Numbered from the stretch's first letter, positions 1 to 8,820 are shown. The stretch is 44,093 bases of DNA from GCA-003244245 sp036501085 (GCA_036501085.1 DASYAZ010000168.1:1-44093); one strand, 5' to 3'. The notes: generated from the letters alone by a model not told the origin. Numbers and translations: made by a program.

Positions 1-312
1 GGCCGAGTTTAAATCCCGAATCCCGCGATTCTGAACGGGCGCAGCGCAGCCGCCTCGTATTGTGTCGACCCCTCCCCATAGTGCTGCCCCGACCGCACGT
101 CCTAAGACTAAGTTGCCGCTCAGCCGGGGGCAACTACGAGACACCTATAGGATGAACGGACATAGCAGACCGACCGCCCGGCTGCCCCAAGATAACAACC
201 CTCTTCGCAACTTTTCCGCGCGGTTGTCCCCGTGGCTCGTCAGCAGAATGGTCGACACCCGGGTACCCGGTGGCGCGGTCGGGCAGCGCCTCAGTTCATG
301 CCGTGGGGCACG
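1..312. other. Non-coding stretch at the window edge
   Basis: No convincing gene is visible on either strand. The open frames here lack homology-like motifs and a ribosome binding site. The segment lies 3' of the rhomboid gene and may include its transcription end. I see no clear hairpin. Confidence 0.4.
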
Positions 313-1131
313 TTATCTTCGCGACGGACCACCGTAGGGGTAGGTCGGCGGTGGTACCGCATACTCGCCGCCGTGCGCGCCCCGGACCAGCAGCGCGACC
401 AGCACCCCAGCCACGAAGCCGAACACATGGGCCAGGTATGCGACCGATCCCGCCGAGGTGATCGCGTATCCGGCGGTGTAGATCCACTGCAGCAAGAACC
501 ACAGACCCAGCACCAGCCAGGCGGGCAGCCGCAAGGGAATGAAGAACAGGAACGGCACCAGGCTCCACACTCGCGCCCGCGGATACAGGATGAGGTATGC
601 GCCCAGCACCCCGGCGATGGCGCCGGAGGCGCCGATGAGCACCTCGGTCGACTGGAAGTTGATCAAGGCGAAGCCGTATGTCGCGACCAGGCCACACCCG
701 AGGTAGAAGAGCAGGTAACGGAGCCTTCCGAAGCGGTCCTCGATGTTGTTGCCGAAGATCCATAAGAACAGCATGTTGCCGAGGATGTGCAGCCATCCGC
801 CGTGCAGGAACAGCGAGGTCAGCGCGGAGAGCACCGGGGTCTTCTGGTAGTGCGGGGGTCCGACGACGCAGCCAGGACCTTGCTCGTCCACCCCGATCTG
901 CCCGTTGGGAACCGCCGCCAGTGGCCGGTTGTGCACCAACTCCACGGGAATAGCCGCGTAGCGGTCATAGAATGCCTGCTGCTGGCAGATCTGTGCCAGG
1001 CTGGCCGCCCCCGTCACCGACGACGGCGAGATGGGCGTGAGCAGGAAGACGACGAAGTTGGCCGCGATCAGGGCGTAGGTGACCCAGGGGGTGCGACTCA
1101 CCGGGTTGACGTCACGGACCGGGATCACCAT
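313..1131 (-). CDS. Rhomboid family intramembrane serine protease
   Basis: Membrane protease of 272 residues that should cleave substrates inside the bilayer. The catalytic Ser lies in GASGAIAG (Ser169) and its partner His in AHVFGF (His235). The helix-2 motif HGGWLHILGN (110-119) carries the His and Asn that form the oxyanion hole in this family. About six membrane segments are visible. A polar loop of about 60 residues between helix 1 and helix 2 holds two cysteines. The C-terminus is a short Pro/Tyr/Gly tail. The start is the ATG at 1131, preceded by a weak purine-rich site. It stands alone and is read divergently from the SGNH hydrolase. Family assignment is firm; the substrate is unknown. 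Confidence 0.93.
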   Translation of the reverse strand: MVIPVRDVNPVSRTPWVTYALIAANFVVFLLTPISPSSVTGAASLAQICQQQAFYDRYAAIPVELVHNRPLAAVPNGQIGVDEQGPGCVVGPPHYQKTPVLSALTSLFLHGGWLHILGNMLFLWIFGNNIEDRFGRLRYLLFYLGCGLVATYGFALINFQSTEVLIGASGAIAGVLGAYLILYPRARVWSLVPFLFFIPLRLPAWLVLGLWFLLQWIYTAGYAITSAGSVAYLAHVFGFVAGVLVALLVRGAHGGEYAVPPPTYPYGGPSRR

Positions 1132-1407
1132 CGCACCAGCCTGCCCGGCCGAGCCCTGCCGCCGCGAGCGGTACCCGCAGCGAGCTCCTGGCTTCCCCGC
1201 GAGGCATCAGTCCTGCTACGTGATATCCGTACCGGCGACTCGCCGGGCGGTGGTCACGGACCGCCACCTCTGCGATGCCTATCCTGCCCGGTGCGAGGTG
1301 CCTTCAAACACGGTGCGATCCAGGCGTCAGCAATCCCCGATCAACACCGCTGAATGAGCACGTTCGCGTGTCCAGAGAACGTCAGAGTGTGAGGTAGGGG
1401 GCGATCA

Positions 1408-2370
1408 GTGTTACTGGGGGGAGTACTCCGTAAGCACGCGGAGGCGGATCTGCCGGGGCAGCGCGCGCAGCTGGGGTGGGCAGGCCGGGTGGTGATGCTG
1501 CTGGCGGCGGTGGTCGGGGTGACGATGGCAACCGTTCCAGCGGCGGCCGCCCACCCGGCCACGATCGCCGATAGTGGCGCCGGCCGCGCGGTCACCGCCG
1601 GCAACAAGCACGTGGCAGCGGCTCCGGTCACCGGCGCGGTGAACTACGTCGCCTTGGGCGACTCCTACTCCTCCGGAGTCGGCACTGGGGTCTATGACCC
1701 GGCGAGCAAGGCCTGCGCCCGCAGCCCGCTGTCCTACCCGCCGCAATGGGCCGAGCAGCATCCTGCCAGCCTCCGATTTGTGGCCTGTTCCGGCGCCAAG
1801 ACCGCGGACGTACTCGCCAACCAGATCTCGGCCCTTGCGCCCAGCACCGAGCTGGTGACGATCACCGTCGGTGGCAACGACGCGGGATTCGGTCCCGTGC
1901 TGCAGACCTGCACAGTCGCGAGAAGCGATCGCACCTGCGCAGGGGCGGTCGATGCCTCGGAGGCTTTCGAGCGCTCCGTGCTAAGAGACCGGCTGGCCCG
2001 CACGTACGCCGAGATCCGTCGCGCCGCGCCACACGCCCGAGTGATCGTGTTGGGCTATCCGCGGCTGTTCGAGCTCACGCCGAACTGCGCTGACCCGCGG
2101 GTGCCGAACCTGGCTCGCCGCAAGAAGCTCAACGAGGGAGCCGACGTGCTCAACGAGGTGATCCAGTCAACCAGCCAGCAGTTCCGGTTCACCTTCACCG
2201 ACGTGCGAACCCGGTTCGCCGGCCACGGAGTGTGCTCGGCTGATGCAAGGATCAACGGCCCGAGCGTACCCACGTCCGTCGGGCCGTATCACCCCAACCA
2301 GACCGGCTACCGCAACGGCTACCTCGACGCGCTGAATGCGGCAACCGCACGCGGCGCCGCGACAGCCTGA
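1408..2370 (+). CDS. Secreted SGNH/GDSL-family hydrolase
   Basis: Predicted exported lipase/esterase of the SGNH fold. Block I is GDSYSSG with nucleophile Ser86, block III is GGND (155-158), and the C-terminal His is in GPYHPNQTG (His295). A hydrophobic stretch (about residues 28-48) ending in an Ala-rich site looks like a signal peptide. Its long N-terminal extension would be shorter if translation began at the ATG near 1495. I chose GTG 1408 because a GAGG-type site precedes it. Several Cys pairs fit an extracellular protein. Length of about 320 residues is normal for actinobacterial SGNH lipases. Substrate could be a lipid or an acylated polysaccharide; the sequence does not decide. Confidence 0.88.
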   Translation: MLLGGVLRKHAEADLPGQRAQLGWAGRVVMLLAAVVGVTMATVPAAAAHPATIADSGAGRAVTAGNKHVAAAPVTGAVNYVALGDSYSSGVGTGVYDPASKACARSPLSYPPQWAEQHPASLRFVACSGAKTADVLANQISALAPSTELVTITVGGNDAGFGPVLQTCTVARSDRTCAGAVDASEAFERSVLRDRLARTYAEIRRAAPHARVIVLGYPRLFELTPNCADPRVPNLARRKKLNEGADVLNEVIQSTSQQFRFTFTDVRTRFAGHGVCSADARINGPSVPTSVGPYHPNQTGYRNGYLDALNAATARGAATA

Positions 2371-2421
2371 TGCGGCGGGCAGCACGGATCTCACCAGGTG
2401 GGTAGACGTCGCCGCAGGTGG

Positions 2422-2817
2422 TTAGGCTTGGACGTCTTTCGCGGTGCCGTACAGGTCGATGACTCGGTATGTCTGCAACGGCCCGGTAATCAGTCTCGGT
2501 CCGCCGATGGTCGTGTGATCGGTCGTCTCGATCGCGGCCGTGGCGAACGGGACCTCCGACTCCTGGCCGAGGTTGATAGTGGGCACGAGGAGCGTCACCG
2601 TGACTGTCCGGAGGTCGGCGATGGTCTCCAGGGTGACCGTCACTTCCGTGCCGAGGTCCGTCTCACGAGTGTGTATCTCCTCGCCCGAGAAGTCGATCTT
2701 CCGTTCGGGGTCGCGGAAGCGCAAGCGCGCGGACCCGTCGAAGCTGGTCGTCGAGTAGGTCAGCTCGACATCGTCACAACTCAGTTCGTAATTGTTCGGC
2801 TCCCTGAGATCCAGCAT
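2422..2817 (-). CDS. Conserved hypothetical protein, beta-rich, 131 aa
   Basis: I do not recognise a named family. The protein is acidic, has no signal peptide or membrane segment, and alternates hydrophobic and polar residues in a way that suggests a beta-sandwich. The ATG at 2817 is chosen over an in-frame ATG ten codons upstream because a GGACGG purine site sits just before it. It is monocistronic, convergent with the SGNH hydrolase and 51 bases from it. Codon use resembles the neighbours. Function unknown. Confidence 0.6.
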   Translation of the reverse strand: MLDLREPNNYELSCDDVELTYSTTSFDGSARLRFRDPERKIDFSGEEIHTRETDLGTEVTVTLETIADLRTVTVTLLVPTINLGQESEVPFATAAIETTDHTTIGGPRLITGPLQTYRVIDLYGTAKDVQA

Positions 2818-3024
2818 GATCGTCCGTCCTTTTTGATCGCAAGTCATAGCGGTGATGAGCGTCCCTGACGGCGGTGTCGTGGGGTCTCAAGAACTAGAGC
2901 CTCCGCAGGCGATGCTGATACCGCGAACAGATTTGGGTGATCTCCTCGCGCGAGGCGTTCGCGAGCGGATGTAGAGCGCTTTGTCGCGCTCGGTGTATGC
3001 GGCAGCGTCTTACCCGGTGCAGCG

Positions 3025-3060
3025 AAACGGCCCCGCCACGGGTAGCTGACGGGGCCGTTT
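3025..3060 (-). terminator. Intrinsic terminator after the DUF397 gene
   Basis: A perfect 11-bp stem (AAACGGCCCCG, 3025-3035, with its complement at 3050-3060) closes a 14-base loop. It lies 12 bases beyond the stop of the DUF397 gene in the minus direction and ends in a short T run. Confidence 0.75.
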
Positions 3061-3072
3061 CTGGGTCAGAGG

Positions 3073-3267
3073 TCAGTCGAACCTGCCGGTACGCAACCCG
3101 GCGGTGAACGCGGACCACTCGGCCGCATTGATTCTCAAGGCCGGTCCGGTGGGGTTCTTGCTGTCCCGCACGGCGCGCGCGCCGGGAAGGTCGGCAACTT
3201 CGACGCAGGCGCCGCCGCTGCCGTTGCTGTAGCTGCTCTTGTGCCAGGTGGCATGGTCGATGGTCAT
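3073..3267 (-). CDS. DUF397 domain small protein
   Basis: Small protein of 64 residues with the DUF397 signature: WHKSSYSNGSGGACVEVA near the N-terminus, then VRDSKNPTGPALR, then WSAFTAGLR. DUF397 proteins are typically encoded beside XRE regulators of the DUF5753 type in filamentous actinobacteria, where such pairs act in development or as toxin-antitoxin-like partners (WhiJ-like, Scr1/Scr2-like). Its ATG overlaps the stop of the upstream regulator in an ATGA, so the two are translationally coupled. A terminator follows directly. Confidence 0.9.
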   Translation of the reverse strand: MTIDHATWHKSSYSNGSGGACVEVADLPGARAVRDSKNPTGPALRINAAEWSAFTAGLRTGRFD

Positions 3268-4154
3268 GGTGCACTTCCTGCTGGTCGCTCGCCCTGTAAC
3301 TGTGATGCCAGCGTAGTCACCAGTTCGAGGGAGTCGTCGACCGAAAGCGCTGACCTGCTGAGCTGCTCGAACATCACTGCGTAGCGGTGCACGTCGGCAG
3401 GTCGTTCCAGGTAGAGTGCACCTTGCTCGTTTTCCAGGTAAACGCAGTTCATGGCTGCGGTATCGGCGTCGGCGAACCGCAACAGGGTGAAGGCTGAGCC
3501 GATCGAAGGGTGCGCTCCGGCGCTGAATGGCTGCACCAGGACGCTGACATGGGGCAGTCTCGCCACCTCGATGAGGTGCTCCAACTGTTCGCCCATGACC
3601 GCTGGACCGCCGACCAGGCGGCGCAGCACGGCCTCGTCGAGTACGACCCGTAGATTCGGGGCTCGGTCGCCGAAGAGCCGCTGTTGCCGGGCTGTGCGAA
3701 ATTCCACCAGTTTGGCCAGCTCGTTCGGGTTTGCGTCGGGCAGGGCGGCGGTGGTGATGGCCTCGGCGTAGGCCGGTGTTTGGAACAGGCCGAACATGAG
3801 CCCACTCTCGTAGGCCCACAGTTCTGAGGCGTCCTGCTCCAGGTCCAGGTAGGTGCGGACCCAGTCGGGCACGGTGTCGCCGTATGCAGCGAACCAGCCG
3901 CGCTGGTTCGCCTCGCGTGCCAGGCGGATCAACGTGTCCACCTCGGGCACGCCCACCCCGTAGAGCTGGGCGAACAGCCGAACATGCCCGATCTTGACCG
4001 CCTGACTACCCCGTTCGATCTTCGACAGGGTGGAGGTGGAGATGCCGGCCCAGTCGGCGGCCTCCTTAGCCGACGTGCGGGCGGCTTCGCGCAGTCGCCG
4101 CAGCTCAGCACCGAGCTGGCGACGGCGGACCGTTTGGCTGCGCGGAGCGTTCAT
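3264..4154 (-). CDS. XRE-family regulator with DUF5753 (Scr1-like)
   Basis: Cytoplasmic DNA-binding protein of 296 residues. The N-terminal helix-turn-helix includes ELRRLREAARTSAKEAA and ISTSTLSKIERG. The remainder is a DUF5753 domain, with the typical VPDWVRTYLDLEQDASEL and GLFQTPAYAEA segments and a late LVQPFSAGAHPSIGSAF. The ATG at 4154 is taken because it starts the conserved domain; an in-frame start lies ten codons upstream. It is coupled by ATGA to a DUF397 gene, the usual arrangement. The partner's role and the operator are not visible from sequence. Confidence 0.92.
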   Translation of the reverse strand: MNAPRSQTVRRRQLGAELRRLREAARTSAKEAADWAGISTSTLSKIERGSQAVKIGHVRLFAQLYGVGVPEVDTLIRLAREANQRGWFAAYGDTVPDWVRTYLDLEQDASELWAYESGLMFGLFQTPAYAEAITTAALPDANPNELAKLVEFRTARQQRLFGDRAPNLRVVLDEAVLRRLVGGPAVMGEQLEHLIEVARLPHVSVLVQPFSAGAHPSIGSAFTLLRFADADTAAMNCVYLENEQGALYLERPADVHRYAVMFEQLSRSALSVDDSLELVTTLASQLQGERPAGSAP

Positions 4155-4407
4155 GACAGCGCATTGTGCCGCGTCACCGCGCACTCGTCGGGAAGTTCGC
4201 TCGATAGCGATATTCCTTAACGAGATTTCGTCTACTACTTTTCGTCAAGTCGGCGGCGTTGCGCTTCGGCGTGATGACATCCGACACCACCCCCGGGTGA
4301 GTTCGCTCGCCCGAGCTTCTTCGCCCGGGGGTGGCCTGACGTGGCCGCACGTGCACGGGACTTCGTGTTCATCCATCACAGCCCATGGAAGTTGGAGGCA
4401 GGACCCA

Positions 4408-4575
4408 TTGGCAGGCAGGCACAGGCGCCGAGTTGCCGCAGCGCGTGCGCGGGTTCCGGCGCCCCGGCGTCCGGGGGTTGAGCTGGTGGACGGGCGCACC
4501 TGCCCGGTGATCCTGGAGGCCCCTCGCCGTGGTTTTCCCCTCGATTCCCGGCTGGCCGCCGGTCGAGCGCTGTGA
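4408..4575 (+). CDS. Small basic protein, first of a coupled three-gene chain
   Basis: Predicted 55-residue protein that is Arg-rich at the N-terminus and contains LVDGRTCPVILEAPRRG. I do not recognise the family. The start is inferred: a GGAGG site at 4394-4398 lies nine bases before TTG 4408, and no better in-frame start exists. Its TGA overlaps the GTG of the next gene in a GTGA, which is the strongest reason to believe it. It is divergent from the upstream XRE regulator. Confidence 0.5.
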   Translation: MAGRHRRRVAAARARVPAPRRPGVELVDGRTCPVILEAPRRGFPLDSRLAAGRAL

Positions 4576-4790
4576 CCCCCCTTCGCGCTCCCGGCGGCCA
4601 GCCGGATCCACCCTCCAGCACCCCGGCCGAGCGGGTGGCCGGGGCACCGCGACGGGTGCCGGAGGCGCCGCACGGAACCCTTCGCGGCTACCAGATGGGC
4701 TGCCGGTGCCTGTGGTGCGGATCTTCCGCGAGGGCCGCGAGGGTCCCCATTAACAGTCCCGCCAGGACGGTCAAAGGGGATACCCGGTGA
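4572..4790 (+). CDS. Small Cys-motif protein (GTLRGYQMGCRCLWC type)
   Basis: Predicted 72-residue protein. The segment HGTLRGYQMGCRCLWC (about 34-49) matches a pattern I know from small actinobacterial proteins in which a Gly-Tyr stretch precedes a CxCxxC cluster, possibly a metal-binding knuckle. The N-terminal third is Pro-rich and likely disordered. It begins with GTG overlapping the previous stop and ends with TGA overlapping the next GTG, so it is translationally coupled on both sides. Function unknown. Confidence 0.6.
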   Translation: MTPLRAPGGQPDPPSSTPAERVAGAPRRVPEAPHGTLRGYQMGCRCLWCGSSARAARVPINSPARTVKGDTR

Positions 4791-5097
4791 GCCGGTACCC
4801 GTGCCCCCGGGCGGACGAGGAGTGTCCCGGATGCGGCCGGACTGAGGGAGTCGAGCTGACCAGCTCCGCACCACGGGTCCGGGCGTGGAAGTGTTCCTGT
4901 GGGCTTTCGTGGGCGGTGTCAGTGGTCAACCCGCACTGGCGTCCCGACTACCCAGCCGCCTCGCTACGACGGTGGAACGGCTCCGCGCGGCTCAGTCGGC
5001 TCTGCGGGAGGTGATCACGCTGGCCGATGAGGCGCCCGCGATCACCGAGGTGGAGTTGCGGGACCGGTTACGCGTACTCGCTGAGAGCGCCCGGTGA
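4787..5097 (+). pseudogene. Zinc-ribbon small protein gene, frameshifted near 4960
   Basis: The first part encodes two Cys pairs (CPGCGRTEG and WKCSCG) and the stretch VELTSSAPRVRAW, a small zinc-ribbon-like protein. That frame closes at 5014. The -1 frame from 4960 to the TGA at 5095-5097 encodes an amphipathic tail (VERLRAAQSALREV, VELRDRLRVLAE) that fits as the natural C-terminus. One missing C after GCCGCC (4955-4960) would restore a protein of about 103 residues. If the shift is real, a truncated 75-residue product is made. Third member of the coupled chain. Confidence 0.55.
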
Positions 5098-5600
5098 CCT
5101 ATCCCGGATCGCTCTGTGAGATGTTCCGATGATCCTCGTGCTGGACCGGGGCGTCGGGCAGTTCCCGGTAGTAGTACCTCCGCCACCGTCGCCACCCGGG
5201 TCATCACGACCGACCGCTGCTCCATCCACGGCAGTATGTCGAAGGTGCTTCGTTGACCAGGGGTCATTTCGCGGACCCTGCCTACCATGCGATGAGGGGT
5301 GGGCGTACGGCGCTGGCCACGACCTCGGACGGGGCGCTGGACCGCGACATGAACGTCGCAGGTAGGTGACCAGGTGGGTCGGTACGACCTGGACCGAAGC
5401 CGTTTGATCTTGGCTGGGTGGATCCCGGGTCTGAGCCAAATGCACGTGCAGGTGACCATACAAAATTGTTGTGCATTCGCCGATGCAGAGGATTGTGGTC
5501 GCCTCATTCACGCGTTCAGTGCGCTTACCCGTGGCTGCCTAATGGCCTCCGATACCAGTGTGTAGGGTGCTGCCTCATACGCTTCTTCCGGAGGAGCCGG
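5098..5600. other. Gap without a recognisable gene
   Basis: About 500 bases with short open frames on both strands, none with a convincing ribosome site, family motif or consistent codon bias. The last 30 bases hold the binding site of the STAS gene. Confidence 0.4.
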
Positions 5601-6056
5601 ATGATGACCGGTGAAGGATTATCCCAGCCAATGTCCCCGTACACTTCCGAAGAGTTGGCCAACACTGCGTCCCTGACCGCGCCCCAACCAAACACGACAG
5701 TGTGCACCGTAACCGGCTTGATAGACGCAGATACAAAGGCGATTCTCAGGGATGCGCTCGCCAAGGCGTGTGGCGATGACAACGCCCATCTCGTCATAAA
5801 CCTCTCCCCTGTCACCTCCATGGACTCGACTGGCTTGTACGCACTCCTGGAAGCCCGCCACAAACACGACATCGGAGGCGGCGGGCACCTGGCGATCGTC
5901 ATCGACACCAATTCCGAAGCCATCCCTGAGCTGTACATCATCGGGCTGCAAGCGGCTTTCGAGGTGCACGATGACCGCGCCGCAGCCCTCCATGTCTGCG
6001 CCATCGCCAGTACCGCCGGCGTCCGACATACAATGACACGCGCAGGTAAAGGCTAA
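5601..6056 (+). CDS. STAS-domain anti-sigma factor antagonist
   Basis: Cytoplasmic protein of 151 residues. A STAS fold is indicated by HLVINLSPVTSMDSTGLYAL, which holds the Ser (in MDSTG) that is phosphorylated by the partner anti-sigma kinase in SpoIIAA/RsbV-type proteins. The hydrophobic strands before and after it fit the family. A strong GGAGGAG site at 5590-5596 decides for ATG 5601; a second ATG follows directly. No kinase or phosphatase partner lies beside it. Another STAS gene at 41262 and a SigB-like sigma factor at 21460 occur in the window, so a general-stress role is plausible. Confidence 0.88.
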   Translation: MMTGEGLSQPMSPYTSEELANTASLTAPQPNTTVCTVTGLIDADTKAILRDALAKACGDDNAHLVINLSPVTSMDSTGLYALLEARHKHDIGGGGHLAIVIDTNSEAIPELYIIGLQAAFEVHDDRAAALHVCAIASTAGVRHTMTRAGKG

Positions 6057-6119
6057 TACGTCGTTATGCGGAGATGAACGTGCGGTTACATCTTCGGGCG
6101 CCCGAAAACCCTCGGTGCC

Positions 6120-6447
6120 ATGGCTGACAGTCCGCAACCCTCTGTCTGGCCGATCCTGCATTACGACGACACCGAGGCCGCGCTCCGGTTCCTCGTCGAC
6201 GTCCTGGGCTTCCCGCGAGGCCCTGGTCTCCCGAGGTGACGACGGCGAGATCATCCATGCCGAGCTGCGCTGGCCCGCCGGCGGCACGATCCTCTTCGGC
6301 TCCGCCCAGCACCACGACAGCGTTCATGGCCGAATGCGGCCCGGCGCCGGCGCGATGTACGTCCCGACCGGCGAGGTCGGCGCGATCTACCGGAGGGCGC
6401 GGGCCGGCTACCTCTGGACCTTTGGCACCTACCCCGGCGCACCCTAG
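6120..6447 (+). pseudogene. Broken VOC (glyoxalase-like) family gene
   Basis: The N-terminus (ATG 6120) reads WPILHYDDTEAALRFLVDV, a VOC-family beginning, then runs into a stop within about 40 codons. The next frame continues with REALVSRGDDGEIIHAELRW and AMYVPTGEVGAIYRRARA. One extra C in the CCC run at 6212-6214 explains the shift. The frame then passes straight to LWTFGTYPGAP, so about 25 residues that normally lie between these segments (one beta strand with a metal-ligand region) are missing. Its TAG and the stop of the convergent MFS gene share the palindrome CTAG at 6444-6447. Very likely non-functional. Confidence 0.8.
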
Positions 6448-7790
6448 GCCGGGGCGACCCGCGGTGCGAGCGGGGCGACCACGCCGGTGTGGCTCAGCGA
6501 CTTGCCGGTGGTCTCCGGGGCGAGCAGTTGGGACACCCCGGCGCCGATCACGCACATCCCCGCCCCGATCACCATGCACCACGACAGGCCGATGGACTCG
6601 ATCCCGACCGGGAGCAGGAACGTGCCCGCCGCAGCCCCGATCCGGCTGAACGCGTTGGCGATGCCCACCCCGGTGGCCCGCACGTCGGTCGGGAACACCT
6701 CGATCGGGTACACGGCGGTGAGGTTGCCGGTCATGGCGTTGAAGAACGCGAAGACCGCGAAGGCGCCGACCAGCGCCATCGGCGGCGCACCGGCCCACAG
6801 CCCGATGACCAGCAACGCCGCCGCCATGATCCAGAACGGGCCGATCAGCTGCTTGCGGCGCCCGATGAGCTCGATGGTCAGCATGCCGGCGATCGCCCCG
6901 ATGAACGCGATGGCATTCGCGAAGATCGTGCCGTCCCTCTCGTTCAGCTTCAGCGACTCGAACACCTTCGGGGCGAACGTGAAGATCGCGAAGTAGGGTG
7001 TCACCACGCAGATGTAGAAGGTGCTGACGAAGAAGGTGCGCGAACGCATCCCCGGGGCGAACAGCTGCCGCCAGCCGGCGTCGTTCCTGGTATCCGAGCT
7101 GTAGTCGGCCTCGGCCATGTGCTTCTCGCCGCCGAGGTAGCGGTCGATGATCGCGCGGGCCTCGTCGATGCGCCCGTGCAGCATCAGCCAGCGCGGCGAC
7201 TCGGGCAGCCCGATGCGCAGTCCCAGCACGATTATCGCCGGGATCGCGCTGGTGGCCAGGGTCCAGCGCCAGCTCCAGCCCAGGCCCTCGAGCAGGCCGT
7301 AGGCGGCCGCCACCGAGACCAGGTAACCCCCGTACCAGAAGACGAGCATGTAGGACACCCGCCGGCCACGTCCGTGTGCCGGCACGAACTCCGAGAGCAT
7401 CGACGAGCCGATGGAGTACTCGGCTCCGATGGCGACACCCAGCAGCAGCCGCACGACGAACAACTGCCACCCCTCGGAGACGAACGCCTGCAGCACGCCG
7501 AGCACGACGAACAGGCAGATGTCGAGCAGGAACAGCTGCTTGCGGCCGAACCGGTCGGTGAGGAAACCGCCGATCGGAGCGCCGAAGAAGATGCCGATCA
7601 GCGACGACGCCCCGATCAGACCGGCCCACACCGGCGAGATCCCGAGTTCCCTTGCCAGCGGCACCAGCACCACGCTGAGCACACCGAGGTCGAACCCGTC
7701 GAGACCCTCGCCCCACGCCGTGGCCAGCGTCAGCCGCCGCAGGAAGCTCTTGTCGCCGAACTCCTTCGTGCTCTTCGTGGCCTGCGCCAT
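6444..7790 (-). CDS. MFS transporter, sugar/metabolite-porter type
   Basis: Inner-membrane transporter of 448 residues with about 12 hydrophobic segments. It shows the family signatures: DRFGRK in the loop between helices 2 and 3, PESPRWL before the central loop, a GRRK equivalent in the second half, and PETTGKSL at the end of helix 12. These fit the metabolite:H+ symporter branch of the major facilitator superfamily. A GGGAGTGG site precedes ATG 7790. It stands alone, between the VOC relic and the metallopeptidase, so context does not reveal the substrate; sugars, aromatic acids or organic acids are all possible. Confidence 0.88.
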   Translation of the reverse strand: MAQATKSTKEFGDKSFLRRLTLATAWGEGLDGFDLGVLSVVLVPLARELGISPVWAGLIGASSLIGIFFGAPIGGFLTDRFGRKQLFLLDICLFVVLGVLQAFVSEGWQLFVVRLLLGVAIGAEYSIGSSMLSEFVPAHGRGRRVSYMLVFWYGGYLVSVAAAYGLLEGLGWSWRWTLATSAIPAIIVLGLRIGLPESPRWLMLHGRIDEARAIIDRYLGGEKHMAEADYSSDTRNDAGWRQLFAPGMRSRTFFVSTFYICVVTPYFAIFTFAPKVFESLKLNERDGTIFANAIAFIGAIAGMLTIELIGRRKQLIGPFWIMAAALLVIGLWAGAPPMALVGAFAVFAFFNAMTGNLTAVYPIEVFPTDVRATGVGIANAFSRIGAAAGTFLLPVGIESIGLSWCMVIGAGMCVIGAGVSQLLAPETTGKSLSHTGVVAPLAPRVAPA

Positions 7791-7889
7791 GTCGTACCCA
7801 CTCCCGCCCCGGCCGTCACGGTTCTCAGCAAAGACATTCGCCGCGGCTGGCCGCCGCAGCGATCAAGCTTACCCGGATTTGCTGGAACT

Positions 7890-8799
7890 TCAGCCGAGGT
7901 CGGGGGTGTCGAAGGTGTTGCAGCTCTCCGGGTCGCCGGACCGGTATCCGGTGAGGTACCACTTCTGGCGTTGCTCGGAGTTGCCGTGGGTGAACTGGCT
8001 TTCGTTGACCTGACCGCCCCCGAGCTGGGTTTGGATGAAGTCGTCGCCGATCCTGGAGGCGGTGTCGAGCGCCGCGCTGACGTCCGCGTCGCTCACGTCG
8101 GTGATCAGCGGCTGGCCGGAGGATCCCGGGGTGGTGCTCGCGTTCTTCGCCCAGACGCCGGCGTAGCAGTCGGCCTGCAGTTCCAGCCGCACCGAACTGG
8201 AGCTCGGCCCGGAGTCGCCCGCCTGGACCCGGCGCGCGGTGCCGCGCAGGTTCTGCACGTGGTGGCCGTACTCGTGCGCGATCACGTACGCCCGGGCGAA
8301 CGGCCCGCCCTTCGCGCCGAAGCGCTGCTCGAGTTCCTGGAAGAAGCGCAGATCAATATAGGTCTCCCGGTCGGCAGGGCAGTAGAACGGGCCGACCTCC
8401 GAGCTCGCGGCGCCGCAGCCGCTGTTCACCCCGCCGTTGAAGAAGTCGATCCGGGGCCTGCGGTATGCCTGGCCTGAGTGCGCGAAGGTGCCACTCCAGT
8501 AAGCGTCGAGGGAGTTGACGACGGCGACGACCTCGCAGTCGAGCTTGGTGTTCGCGTCCTGGCCGCGCCGGCAGCTCTCGCTGATCTGGGTGTCGTTGAC
8601 GCTCTGCCCTGCGCCGAGTCCCGGCAGGCCGTTGGGCAGCGAACCGCCTGAGCCACCACCGAGCTGGGAGAACAGCAGGTAGAGCACGAGGCCGATGATG
8701 CCGACACCGCCGCCTACCGCCACTCGCCCCCCCCGTGCGGCCACCGCGCTGGTCATCGACCTGGGAAGTATCGAGCTCGGCGTCCTCATCGAATCGCAC
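7890..8799 (-). pseudogene. Neutral zinc metallopeptidase, frame interrupted at a C8 tract
   Basis: Membrane-anchored putative neutral zinc metallopeptidase (YpfJ-like). The main frame carries one membrane helix (VGIIGLVLYLLFSQ), the zinc site HEYGHHVQNL, and LELQADCYAGVWA. The native N-terminus, RFDEDAELDTSQVDD, lies in another frame. It begins at GTG 8799, supported by the AGGAGG site at 8804-8809. The frames meet at eight Cs (8727-8734, G8 on the coding strand); seven would make one protein of about 300 residues. The interruption may be a sequencing error, a real mutation or slippage-based switching. An alternative upstream start would give a foreign N-terminus. Confidence 0.8.
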
Positions 8800-8820
8800 G
8801 CTGCCTCCTGCGAGCTCCAC

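Noticed and set aside
5283..5367. Frame with ALDRDMNVAGR resembling the end of a TnpB-type transposase
   Set aside because: Only a few residues match, and no zinc ribbon or RuvC motif is present.
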